From Emcibacteraceae bacterium (GTDB lineage: Bacteria > Pseudomonadota > Alphaproteobacteria > Sphingomonadales > Emcibacteraceae): a DNA stretch of 5,253 nucleotides. Where the stretch lies: the NCBI GenBank assembly GCA_016763335.1, contig JAESUD010000101.1, positions 1 through 5,253 of the forward strand, read 5' to 3'. The stretch's first letter is position 1. Each line of letters starts with the position of its first letter. Of the stretch, positions 1 through 5,253 are shown in pieces. The position numbers and the translations under genes were made by a program. The notes under the pieces were generated by a model. It was not told the DNA's origin and did no database searches. It was given only the letters and a program-made list of their open reading frames with translations.

Positions 1-9
1 AATTCAATA

Positions 10-969
10 ATGGATTTTATCGCAAGTCCGCAAGCAAAAATAATGGCGGTGGAAAGTGCCGAGATGTTTGTTCAGCTTTTTGTTGAGCTAACGGTGTTAT
101 TTTTAATGATCAGTTATTTTGTCGCCATTATAAATCAAAAATTACCGGCAGAAAAAATACAGGCGGCGCTTGGTGCCCGAAAAGGGCGCGGATATTTTGT
201 TGCGGCGGCGCTTGGTGCCGTGACGCCGTTTTGTAGTTGTTCAACAATCCCTATGCTTGTGGGGTTGCTTAAGGCGCGGGCAGGGTTCGGGCCGGTGATG
301 ACGTTTTTATTCACATCGCCGCTATTAAACCCGATTATCATTGCGCTATTTGTTCCTGTGCTCGGCCTTAAGGTTACTATTTGGTATGCGGTGCTGGCCT
401 TGAGCACATCGATTTTGGCAGGGTATTTGTTAGAGCATTTTGGCTTTTCAAAATATATCAAGCCGGAAATGCTTGAAACACGAGCGAAGAAGGGTTGTTC
501 GTCAAATGACAGCCCGGAATTAAAGTCGGCGGGTGCAGCGGCAGTTGTTACAAAGCCCTCAATATGGCTAACGGCTTGGTATGAGTGTTGGGACCTATTT
601 CGCCAAATGATGCCCTATATGACCGTTGCTATGCTGATAGGTGCCATTGTGCATGGCTTTGTACCAGCAGAATTCTTCGCGGAAGTGGCCAGTGCGGATA
701 ACCCGCTTGCGGTGCCAACAGCGGCAATTATCGGTATTCCGCTTTATATCCGAGTGACGGCGTTGCTACCGTTGATGGGATCATTCGCGGCCAAGGGGGT
801 AAGCATTGGCGCGATCATTGCCTTGGTAATTGGCAGTGGCGGCGCAAGTTTGCCGGAACTTATATTGCTTAAAAAGCTCTTTAACTGGCCATTGTTGCTG
901 GCGTTTCTCGTAGTGATTTTCAGTATGGCGATAATTGGCGGCTATTCATTCAATTATTTTCTAACTTGA
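10..969 (+). CDS. YraQ/ArsP-type (DUF318) membrane permease
   Basis: Integral inner-membrane protein of the permease family PF03773, which includes YraQ and the organoarsenical exporter ArsP. The substrate here cannot be told from sequence. The 319 residues, near the usual family length, contain about eight hydrophobic segments, roughly at 18-42, 61-87, 93-115, 118-142, 199-219, 233-255, 263-282 and 292-316. A hydrophilic loop at about 150-185 separates two halves. Each half has a family-like motif: TPFCSCSTIP (72-81) followed by SPLLNP (103-108), and IPLYIRVTALLP (243-254) followed by GSGGASLPE (275-283). The ATG at 10 leaves a plausible 17-residue lead before the first membrane segment. However, the frame is open to base 1 and no Shine-Dalgarno sequence is visible in the nine bases upstream, so the gene may start further left. 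It is followed by a 229-base gap and is probably not co-transcribed with gyrA. Family assignment is confident; metal or arsenical export would be inference. Confidence 0.88.
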   Translation: MDFIASPQAKIMAVESAEMFVQLFVELTVLFLMISYFVAIINQKLPAEKIQAALGARKGRGYFVAAALGAVTPFCSCSTIPMLVGLLKARAGFGPVMTFLFTSPLLNPIIIALFVPVLGLKVTIWYAVLALSTSILAGYLLEHFGFSKYIKPEMLETRAKKGCSSNDSPELKSAGAAAVVTKPSIWLTAWYECWDLFRQMMPYMTVAMLIGAIVHGFVPAEFFAEVASADNPLAVPTAAIIGIPLYIRVTALLPLMGSFAAKGVSIGAIIALVIGSGGASLPELILLKKLFNWPLLLAFLVVIFSMAIIGGYSFNYFLT

Positions 970-1047
970 TGATATTTTGTGGTCATATTTTGCGGTCTTA
1001 ACTTGTTGTTTTGTATGAATTAATTGGATTGATGAAAATATGATTTT

Positions 1048-1072
1048 TTATTTCGGTGAAATGATGTTTTTT
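1048..1072 (+). terminator. Weak candidate intrinsic terminator after the permease gene
   Basis: TTATTTC (1048-1054) can pair with GAAATGA (1058-1064) across a three-base loop, giving seven pairs of which one is G-T and only one is G-C. It is followed by TGTTTTTT (1065-1072). A second arrangement overlaps it: TCATATTTT (983-991) is a perfect inverted repeat of AAAATATGA (1035-1043) and runs directly into TTTTTT (1044-1049), but with a 43-base loop. Either could end permease transcription. Both stems are AT-rich and weak, so this is a guess supported mainly by position between the permease stop and the candidate promoters. Confidence 0.3.
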
Positions 1073-1085
1073 ACCCACCAATTGC

Positions 1086-1114
1086 TTGCTATGAAGGGGG
1101 ATATTTTGTATAAA
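1086..1114 (+). promoter_or_regulatory. Candidate sigma70-type promoter for the gyrA operon (upstream)
   Basis: TTGCTA (1086-1091) and TATAAA (1109-1114) match four and five of six bases of the housekeeping -35 and -10 consensus, with a 17-base spacer. Transcription would start near 1121, giving a leader of about 78 bases before the gyrA start. The region is AT-rich, so chance matches are likely; no transcript evidence is available. Confidence 0.4.
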
Positions 1115-1115
1115 T

Positions 1116-1144
1116 TTGAGGTTAGGTTTTCTGCATTTTATACA
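1116..1144 (+). promoter_or_regulatory. Candidate sigma70-type promoter for the gyrA operon (downstream)
   Basis: TTGAGG (1116-1121) and TATACA (1139-1144) each match four of six consensus bases, again with a 17-base spacer. Transcription would start near 1151, leaving a leader of about 48 bases. It lies exactly 30 bases downstream of the other candidate, so the two could be tandem promoters or only one may be real. Gyrase promoters in other bacteria respond to DNA relaxation; nothing here shows this directly. Confidence 0.38.
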
Positions 1145-1185
1145 CTAAGTATTTTGCGGTAAAAATTATATATTTAAGTATTACA

Positions 1186-1191
1186 AAAGGG
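1186..1191 (+). promoter_or_regulatory. Ribosome binding site that fixes the TTG start of gyrA
   Basis: AAAGGG lies seven bases before the TTG at 1199. In this frame the nearest upstream stop is TAA at 1175-1177, and there is no ATG or GTG between it and the TTG. The first in-frame ATG is codon 23 (1265-1267), which would start immediately before the conserved [10 protein letters not shown] block and remove the usual GyrA N-terminus. The site therefore supports TTG initiation. Confidence 0.7.
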
Positions 1192-1198
1192 CCATATA

Positions 1199-3967
1199 TT
1201 GACCGAAAATACCGCACCTGAGCGACCAAGCGAGAATATTTCTACTATTACCATCGAAGAGGAAATGAAAACCTCGTATCTCGATTACGCCATGAGCGTG
1301 ATTGTCTCGCGGGCGCTTCCCGATGTGCGGGACGGCTTGAAACCGGTTCATCGCCGCATATTATATGCCATGTACGAAAGTAATTACGACTGGACCAAAC
1401 CGTACCGTAAATCGGCGCGTGTGGTTGGTGAAGTGATGGGTAAATACCATCCGCATGGCGATAGTGCCATTTATGATGCCATGGTCCGTATGGCGCAGGA
1501 ATTCTCGCTTCGCTTGCCGCTCATAGATGGGCAGGGTAACTTTGGTTCGATGGATGGTGATCCACCGGCCGCCATGCGTTATACCGAAGCGCGTATGGCC
1601 AAAACCTCTAGTGGTCTGCTTGAAGATATTGACCAAGGTACGGTTGATTTTCAGGCAAACTATGATGAAAGTGAACATGAGCCAACGGTTCTTCCAGCGC
1701 GGTTCCCCAATTTATTGGTGAATGGTGCGGGCGGTATTGCCGTGGGTATGGCGACCAATATACCGCCACATAACCTTGGTGAAGTTATTGAGGCCTGCTG
1801 TGCGTATGTGGATAATCCAGAAATTACCCTTGAAGAGCTTGTTGAGATTGTCCCGGGGCCTGATTTCCCGACGGGCGGGCTTATTATGGGTAGTGCTGGC
1901 GCAAGAAGTGCGGAAATGACAGGGCGGGGTTCTGTTATAATGCGTGGACGTACTCATTTTGAAGAGTTTAAACCGGGCCGTGAGGCCATTATCATCACCG
2001 AAATACCTTATCAGGTTAATAAGTCACGGATGATTGAAAATATCGCCGACGCCGCAAGAAGTAAGCGCATCGAAGGTATTTCTGATATTCGTGATGAAAG
2101 TGACCGTGACGGTGTACGCGTTGTGATTGAAGTGAAGCGCGATGGTGTGGCTGATGTGGTTCTTAACCAACTGTTCCGTTATACACCGCTTCAAACCAGT
2201 TTTGGTGCCAATGTGTTGGCGCTTTGTGGTGGTCGCCCGCAGGTTCTTAACCTGCGCGAGATTATTGTGCATTTTATCGCCTTTCGCGAGGAAGTGATTA
2301 CCCGCCGCACCAAGTTTAAGTTAGCCAAAGCCCGTGACCGCGCCCATCTATTGGTTGGTCTGGTGATTGCGGTTAATAACCTTGATAAAATTGTGGCGAT
2401 GATCCGTAAATCACCAAATCCTGCGGAAGCCCGCGAAGCACTGCTTGGCGAAAATTGGGATGCGGTTGATGTTGCTGGTTATATTGAGCTGATCAATGAA
2501 CCGGGACGGATGATTGTTGACGGTAAATATAAACTTTCCGAAAAACAGGTTCGCGCTATTCTTGAACTTAGACTGCACCGTTTAACGGCACTTGGTCGTG
2601 ATGATATTGGTGGTGAGCTTAAAGAGCTTTCAATTAAAATCGAAGATTTTATTGATATTCTACGGAGCCGTGATCGTCTATATAGCATTATGCGTGCGGA
2701 AATGGTTGCTTACGGAGAAGAGTTTGCCACACCGAGACGTTCTGAATTTGCCGCTGATGCATTTGGCTTTGAAGATGAAGACCTTATTCAGGTGGAAGAT
2801 ATGGTGGTTACTGTTACGACCACAGGATATATCAAACGTGTGGCCCTTGATACTTACCGGGCGCAACGCCGCGGTGGTAAAGGTCGCTCTGGTATGACCA
2901 CCAAAGAAGAAGATGTTCTTAGCAATGTGTTTGTTTCTAATACCCATGTGCCGATATTGTTTTTCAGTGATTTTGGTCAGGTATATAAATTAAAAGTGTG
3001 GAAATTACCACTTGGTTCACCGACATCCAAAGGTAAGGCGCTTATTAATCTGTTGCCGTTAGCGCAAGGTGAAACCATTTCGACGATTTTACCTCTTCCT
3101 GAAGACGAAGATAGCTGGAGCGAGCTTCATGCAATATTTGCCACTTCAAAAGGTAATGTGCGTCGTAATCTGCTTTCTGATTTCTCAAATGTTCGGGCAA
3201 ATGGTAAAATTGCCATTCGCTTGTCCGAAGGAGATCGTTTGATCGGTGTTTCTGCCTGTTCTGAAGATGATGATGTGTTGATCGCGGCCAAAGGCGGAAA
3301 ATGTATCCGCTTCCCGGCCACGAAAGTACGCCTGTTTAAAGGCCGTAATTCAGATGGTGTTCGCGGTATCAAACTGGTTGAAGGTGACGAAGTTGTGTCG
3401 ATGTCAATCATGCATCATGTCAATATGGATCAAGAACAAAAAGTTGCCTACCTTCGTTATTCTGCCGCGAAAGGACGTGGTGAAAATCCGGAAAAACCGG
3501 CTGAAATTGATGAAGAACGCCTTGCTGCCCTTGAAGAACGAGAAGAGTTTATCCTTAGCATTACCGTCAACGGATATGGTAAGCGTACATCGTCATATGA
3601 ATATAGAGTTACCGGACGTGGTGGTAGCGGTATTATCAATATTGAAACATCGGACCGAAACGGTGATGTGATTGCCGCATTCCCGATTTATGAAAAAGAT
3701 CAGTTGATGATGGTTACTGACAATGGTCGTTTGATCCGGGTGCCGGTTCATGATGTTCGTGTTGCCGGACGAAATACCCAAGGTGTTACACTGTTTAAAG
3801 TGGGTGATAATGAACATATTGTTTCTGTTGACCGCATTGAGGAAACAGACGATGATGAAGTCGAAGAAGGAGAAGAAGGCGAAGAAGTTGAAAATGAAAC
3901 TTCTAATGAAGCTGGAAATTCTGAAACTTCTGATGAAGCTGAAGGTGAAACAACATCTGAGGAGTAA
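1199..3967 (+). CDS. gyrA: DNA gyrase subunit A
   Basis: Breakage-reunion subunit of the cytoplasmic A2B2 gyrase, which introduces negative supercoils using ATP hydrolysed by GyrB. Residues about 25-510 form the cleavage core: [20 protein letters not shown], the quinolone-resistance region around [10 protein letters not shown], and the catalytic tyrosine Y128 in AAMRYTE (E. coli Y122). S89 and D93 correspond to E. coli S83 and D87 and are the susceptible-type residues. The C-terminal DNA-wrapping pinwheel (about 528-880) shows six blades and an exact GyrA box, QRRGGKG, at 556-562, which identifies GyrA rather than ParC. At 922 residues it is longer than E. coli GyrA (875) because of an insertion at about 739-783 and a 42-residue tail (881-922) with 22 Asp/Glu and no Lys or Arg. 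It starts at TTG, supported by AAAGGG seven bases upstream. It is the first gene of the likely operon, with coaD two bases downstream. Confidence 0.98.
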   Translation: MTENTAPERPSENISTITIEEEMKTSYLDYAMSVIVSRALPDVRDGLKPVHRRILYAMYESNYDWTKPYRKSARVVGEVMGKYHPHGDSAIYDAMVRMAQEFSLRLPLIDGQGNFGSMDGDPPAAMRYTEARMAKTSSGLLEDIDQGTVDFQANYDESEHEPTVLPARFPNLLVNGAGGIAVGMATNIPPHNLGEVIEACCAYVDNPEITLEELVEIVPGPDFPTGGLIMGSAGARSAEMTGRGSVIMRGRTHFEEFKPGREAIIITEIPYQVNKSRMIENIADAARSKRIEGISDIRDESDRDGVRVVIEVKRDGVADVVLNQLFRYTPLQTSFGANVLALCGGRPQVLNLREIIVHFIAFREEVITRRTKFKLAKARDRAHLLVGLVIAVNNLDKIVAMIRKSPNPAEAREALLGENWDAVDVAGYIELINEPGRMIVDGKYKLSEKQVRAILELRLHRLTALGRDDIGGELKELSIKIEDFIDILRSRDRLYSIMRAEMVAYGEEFATPRRSEFAADAFGFEDEDLIQVEDMVVTVTTTGYIKRVALDTYRAQRRGGKGRSGMTTKEEDVLSNVFVSNTHVPILFFSDFGQVYKLKVWKLPLGSPTSKGKALINLLPLAQGETISTILPLPEDEDSWSELHAIFATSKGNVRRNLLSDFSNVRANGKIAIRLSEGDRLIGVSACSEDDDVLIAAKGGKCIRFPATKVRLFKGRNSDGVRGIKLVEGDEVVSMSIMHHVNMDQEQKVAYLRYSAAKGRGENPEKPAEIDEERLAALEEREEFILSITVNGYGKRTSSYEYRVTGRGGSGIINIETSDRNGDVIAAFPIYEKDQLMMVTDNGRLIRVPVHDVRVAGRNTQGVTLFKVGDNEHIVSVDRIEETDDDEVEEGEEGEEVENETSNEAGNSETSDEAEGETTSEE
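3895..3964 (+). repeat. Degenerate 27-base tandem repeat encoding the GyrA acidic tail
   Basis: The tail reads as three nine-residue units: [18 protein letters not shown] and a shortened EGETTSEE. At the DNA level the 20 bases 3895-3914 and 3922-3941 are identical except for one A/G difference, at an offset of 27 bases. The third unit is more diverged. This looks like short-period duplication within the coding sequence that keeps the frame and the acidic character. Confidence 0.6.
3959..3964 (+). promoter_or_regulatory. coaD ribosome binding site inside the last gyrA codons
   Basis: GAGGAG, which is also the final Glu-Glu codon pair of gyrA, lies five bases before the coaD ATG. The gyrA stop (3965-3967) falls between the site and the start. 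This arrangement favours translational coupling of coaD to gyrA. Confidence 0.75.
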
Positions 3968-3969
3968 GC

Positions 3970-4479
3970 ATGTCTGTTCAAAAAAGAATTGGACTTTATC
4001 CGGGAACGTTTGACCCTATCACTCTGGGTCATATGGACATTATTGAGAGAAGCGCTGGCCTTGTTGATCATTTGATCATTGGTGTTTCTAATAATCCCTC
4101 TAAAAAACCGCTCTTTAGTATTGAAGAGCGGATTGACATGGTCCAGCGAGAAACCGCGCATCTTGCCGCAGAAAAAGGTGTTACCCTTGAAGTTCGTTCT
4201 TTTGACTGTTTAATGATGACATTTGTTGAACAAATTGGCGCAAGTGTCATTTTGCGCGGGCTTCGTGCGGTTTCGGATTTCGAATATGAATTTCAAATGA
4301 CGGCGATGAATTATCAGCTTAATCCTAATGTGGAAACCGTATTTCTTATGGCTGACCCGTCATTACAGGCGATTGCCTCTCGACTTGTGAAGGAAATTGC
4401 CATATATGACGGGGAAATTAGCAAATTTGTAACAAGCACTGTGCGTGAAGACGTGCTCGTAAAGCTTGGTAAAAAATAA
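3970..4479 (+). CDS. coaD: Phosphopantetheine adenylyltransferase
   Basis: Cytoplasmic enzyme of the fourth step of coenzyme A synthesis: it transfers AMP from ATP to 4'-phosphopantetheine, giving dephospho-CoA and pyrophosphate. The 169 residues are a full-length member of the bacterial PPAT family (nucleotidyltransferase superfamily). YPGTFDPITLGH at 10-21 carries the T/HxGH nucleotide-binding signature (T18, H21; H21 matches E. coli H18). SKKP at 44-47 has K45 matching K42. LRGLRAVSDFEYE at 95-107 has R96 and R99 matching R88 and R91. IASRLVKEIA near residue 140 corresponds to ISSSLVKEVA of E. coli, and the 'SRLVKEIA' form fits alphaproteobacteria. The ATG start is supported by GAGGAG five bases upstream. 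The start is two bases after the gyrA stop, and the next gene follows after 18 bases, so it is almost certainly expressed with gyrA, though the products have no shared pathway. Confidence 0.97.
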   Translation: MSVQKRIGLYPGTFDPITLGHMDIIERSAGLVDHLIIGVSNNPSKKPLFSIEERIDMVQRETAHLAAEKGVTLEVRSFDCLMMTFVEQIGASVILRGLRAVSDFEYEFQMTAMNYQLNPNVETVFLMADPSLQAIASRLVKEIAIYDGEISKFVTSTVREDVLVKLGKK

Positions 4480-4489
4480 TCAATTACAC

Positions 4490-4494
4490 AGGAA
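4490..4494 (+). promoter_or_regulatory. Ribosome binding site choosing between two adjacent ATG codons
   Basis: AGGAA precedes two consecutive ATG codons at 4498 and 4501. The gap is three bases to the first and six to the second, so the second ATG has the more usual spacing. The choice changes the exported protein's precursor by only one methionine. Confidence 0.6.
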
Positions 4495-4497
4495 TTT

Positions 4498-5052
4498 ATG
4501 ATGAAAACATCTTTTAAGGCATATATTGCACTGTTTGTTATGTGTTTTCTGCCATTAAATCTAAACGCACAGGACGCTGAACTTGATCTTGAAAATACTA
4601 TTTATCTTGATCTGATTCATGGCCGTGTTGTTATAAAAATGTTCCCTGATATAGCACCAAACCATGTGGCGAGAATTAAGAGACTAACCCGTGAAGGTTA
4701 TTATGATGGCTCACCTTTTCACCGTGTGATCGAAGGGTTTATGGCGCAAACCGGTTCACCAAAAGGTAGTGAAGAACGCGGCACTGGTGAAACTATTGAT
4801 GCGGAAATCTCTAATCTTTCCCATTTTAAAGGAATGGTTTCCATGGCCCGCCCGACGGATATTAATGGTGCAGACAGCCAGTTTTTTATCTTGCGTGCAT
4901 ATAGACCGCATCTTGACGGTCTATATACGATATGGGGCGAAGTGGTCATAGGCATGCGTTATGTGGACAAACTTAAAGTTGGTGAGGGACCGGATTTTAC
5001 CGACCCAGATATAATCGTAAAAATGCAGGTTGCTGCAGATGTTAAAGAATAA
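4498..5052 (+). CDS. ppiA: Exported cyclophilin-type peptidyl-prolyl cis-trans isomerase
   Basis: Catalyses cis-trans isomerisation of Xaa-Pro bonds during protein folding, here probably in the periplasm. The 184 residues begin with a signal peptide: basic MMKTSFK, hydrophobic stretch about 8-20, and a likely cleavage after A24 (NLNA/QDA). A single cyclophilin domain follows from about 33 to 180. Catalytic R76 lies in FHRVIEGFMAQTG (74-86; CypA R55), with F81, M82 and Q84 matching CypA F60, M61 and Q63, and SQFFI at 127-131 matching the CypA Q111-F113 region. The position of CypA W121 is H138 (HLDG), so cyclosporin binding is likely weak, as in many bacterial cyclophilins. The start may be 4498 or 4501; the latter is better spaced from AGGAA. 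It lies 18 bases after coaD and 11 before a second, similar cyclophilin. The symbol is given by analogy with the E. coli periplasmic enzyme. Confidence 0.93.
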   Translation: MMKTSFKAYIALFVMCFLPLNLNAQDAELDLENTIYLDLIHGRVVIKMFPDIAPNHVARIKRLTREGYYDGSPFHRVIEGFMAQTGSPKGSEERGTGETIDAEISNLSHFKGMVSMARPTDINGADSQFFILRAYRPHLDGLYTIWGEVVIGMRYVDKLKVGEGPDFTDPDIIVKMQVAADVKE

Positions 5053-5056
5053 GGAA
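5051..5056 (+). promoter_or_regulatory. Ribosome binding site of the second cyclophilin gene
   Basis: AAGGAA overlaps the TAA stop of the upstream cyclophilin gene and lies seven bases before the ATG at 5064. It supports that start and close coupling of the two genes. Confidence 0.7.
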
Positions 5057-5063
5057 TTAAATA

Positions 5064-5253
5064 ATGGACGCTGAAAATACACTTTATCTTGACCTTGAGG
5101 CTGGTCGTGTGACCATTGAGCTCTACGGCGATGTGGCCCCTAATCATGTGAAACGTATCAAAGAATTAACCCGGAGTGGTTTTTATGACGGTTTGACATT
5201 TCACCGTGTATTAGATGGTTTTATGGCGCAGGGCGGTGATCCAGACGGTACTG
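5064..5253 (+). CDS. ppiB: Cyclophilin-type peptidyl-prolyl isomerase without signal peptide (3' end outside window)
   Basis: Only the first 63 codons are present; the frame is open at the right edge. The protein goes straight into the cyclophilin fold (MDAENTLYLDLEAGRV) with no signal peptide, so it should be cytoplasmic. TFHRVLDGFMAQGG (45-58) holds the catalytic arginine R48 (CypA R55) and the F-M-Q set. Over its residues 4-63 I count 39 of 60 identical with residues 32-91 of the preceding exported cyclophilin, with no gap, so the pair are paralogues, probably from tandem duplication. The ATG at 5064 is supported by AAGGAA seven bases upstream. The gene begins 11 bases after its neighbour's stop and is presumably the next gene of the gyrA operon. 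The symbol follows the E. coli cytoplasmic enzyme by analogy; the missing C-terminal half prevents a fuller check. Confidence 0.92.
   Translation, partial: MDAENTLYLDLEAGRVTIELYGDVAPNHVKRIKELTRSGFYDGLTFHRVLDGFMAQGGDPDGT

Larger units (their letters stand above)
986..1160. repeat. Pair of 11-base direct repeats in the permease-gyrA gap
   Basis: TATTTTGCGGT occurs perfectly at 986-996 and at 1150-1160, one copy just after the permease stop and one just downstream of the candidate -10 elements. The span given covers both copies and the sequence between them. A regulator site is possible, but chance similarity in AT-rich DNA is equally likely. Confidence 0.3.

Noticed and set aside
135..461. A 108-codon minus-strand open frame inside the permease gene
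   Set aside because: It is fully antisense to a recognisable membrane protein and has no recognisable domain.
1018..1025. AATTAATT palindrome in the intergenic gap
   Set aside because: A short, pure A/T palindrome is expected by chance in such AT-rich sequence and has no partner copy nearby.
1074..1100. CCC and GGGGG runs that might form a hairpin upstream of the candidate promoters
   Set aside because: Only three or four pairs can form, with no T-tract after the G run, so there is no support for a terminator or riboswitch.
2592..2897. A 101-codon plus-strand open frame within gyrA
   Set aside because: Out of frame with strongly conserved GyrA sequence; no frameshift is needed anywhere in gyrA, so this is a shadow frame.
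3748..4161. A 137-codon minus-strand open frame across the gyrA end and coaD start
   Set aside because: Its serine-rich product is simply the complement of the GAA/GAT-rich acidic tail codons; it is antisense to two well-identified genes and resembles no known family.
4498..4548. Possible lipoprotein signal at Cys16 of the exported cyclophilin
   Set aside because: The residues before the cysteine are F-V-M, and the lipobox needs a small residue directly before Cys. The cysteine also sits mid-way in the hydrophobic stretch, and a normal cleavage site after A24 fits better.

Overview
The window looks like ordinary chromosomal DNA from a low-to-moderate-GC alphaproteobacterium. The evidence is protein sequence: GyrA has the '[17 protein letters not shown]' active-site neighbourhood and an extra segment in its C-terminal domain that I associate with alphaproteobacterial GyrA, and CoaD carries 'IASRLVKEIA'. 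The order gyrA - coaD - cyclophilin - cyclophilin is one I recall from many alphaproteobacteria, where queA and tgt often follow; that continuation lies outside the window. Genus cannot be decided from this sequence.

Layout, all genes on the + strand. (1) 10-969: a YraQ/ArsP-type (DUF318, PF03773) membrane permease whose reading frame is still open at the left edge, so its true start may lie outside. (2) 970-1198: a 229-base AT-rich gap with no gene. It holds weak terminator-like structures behind the permease, two candidate sigma70-type promoters spaced 30 bases apart, an 11-base direct repeat and the gyrA ribosome binding site. (3) 1199-3967: gyrA, DNA gyrase subunit A, complete, starting at TTG and ending in a very acidic tail with a degenerate 9-residue repeat. 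(4) 3970-4479: coaD, phosphopantetheine adenylyltransferase, two bases after the gyrA stop. (5) 4498-5052: a cyclophilin peptidyl-prolyl isomerase with a signal peptide. (6) 5064 to the right edge: a second cyclophilin without a signal peptide, cut off by the window.

Genes 3 to 6 are separated by 2, 18 and 11 bases, and each has its own Shine-Dalgarno-like sequence, so they probably form one operon read from the promoters in the 970-1198 gap. The products do not share a pathway: DNA supercoiling, coenzyme A synthesis, and protein folding in periplasm and cytoplasm. This is a housekeeping operon, not a dedicated system. The permease is probably a separate transcription unit.

I see no mobile element, CRISPR array, tRNA or rRNA gene, phage gene or defence gene, and no sign of a new system. 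The points worth a second look are modest: the TTG start of gyrA, the GyrA insertion and repeat-bearing tail, the exported/cytosolic cyclophilin pair, and the structure of the gyrA upstream region.
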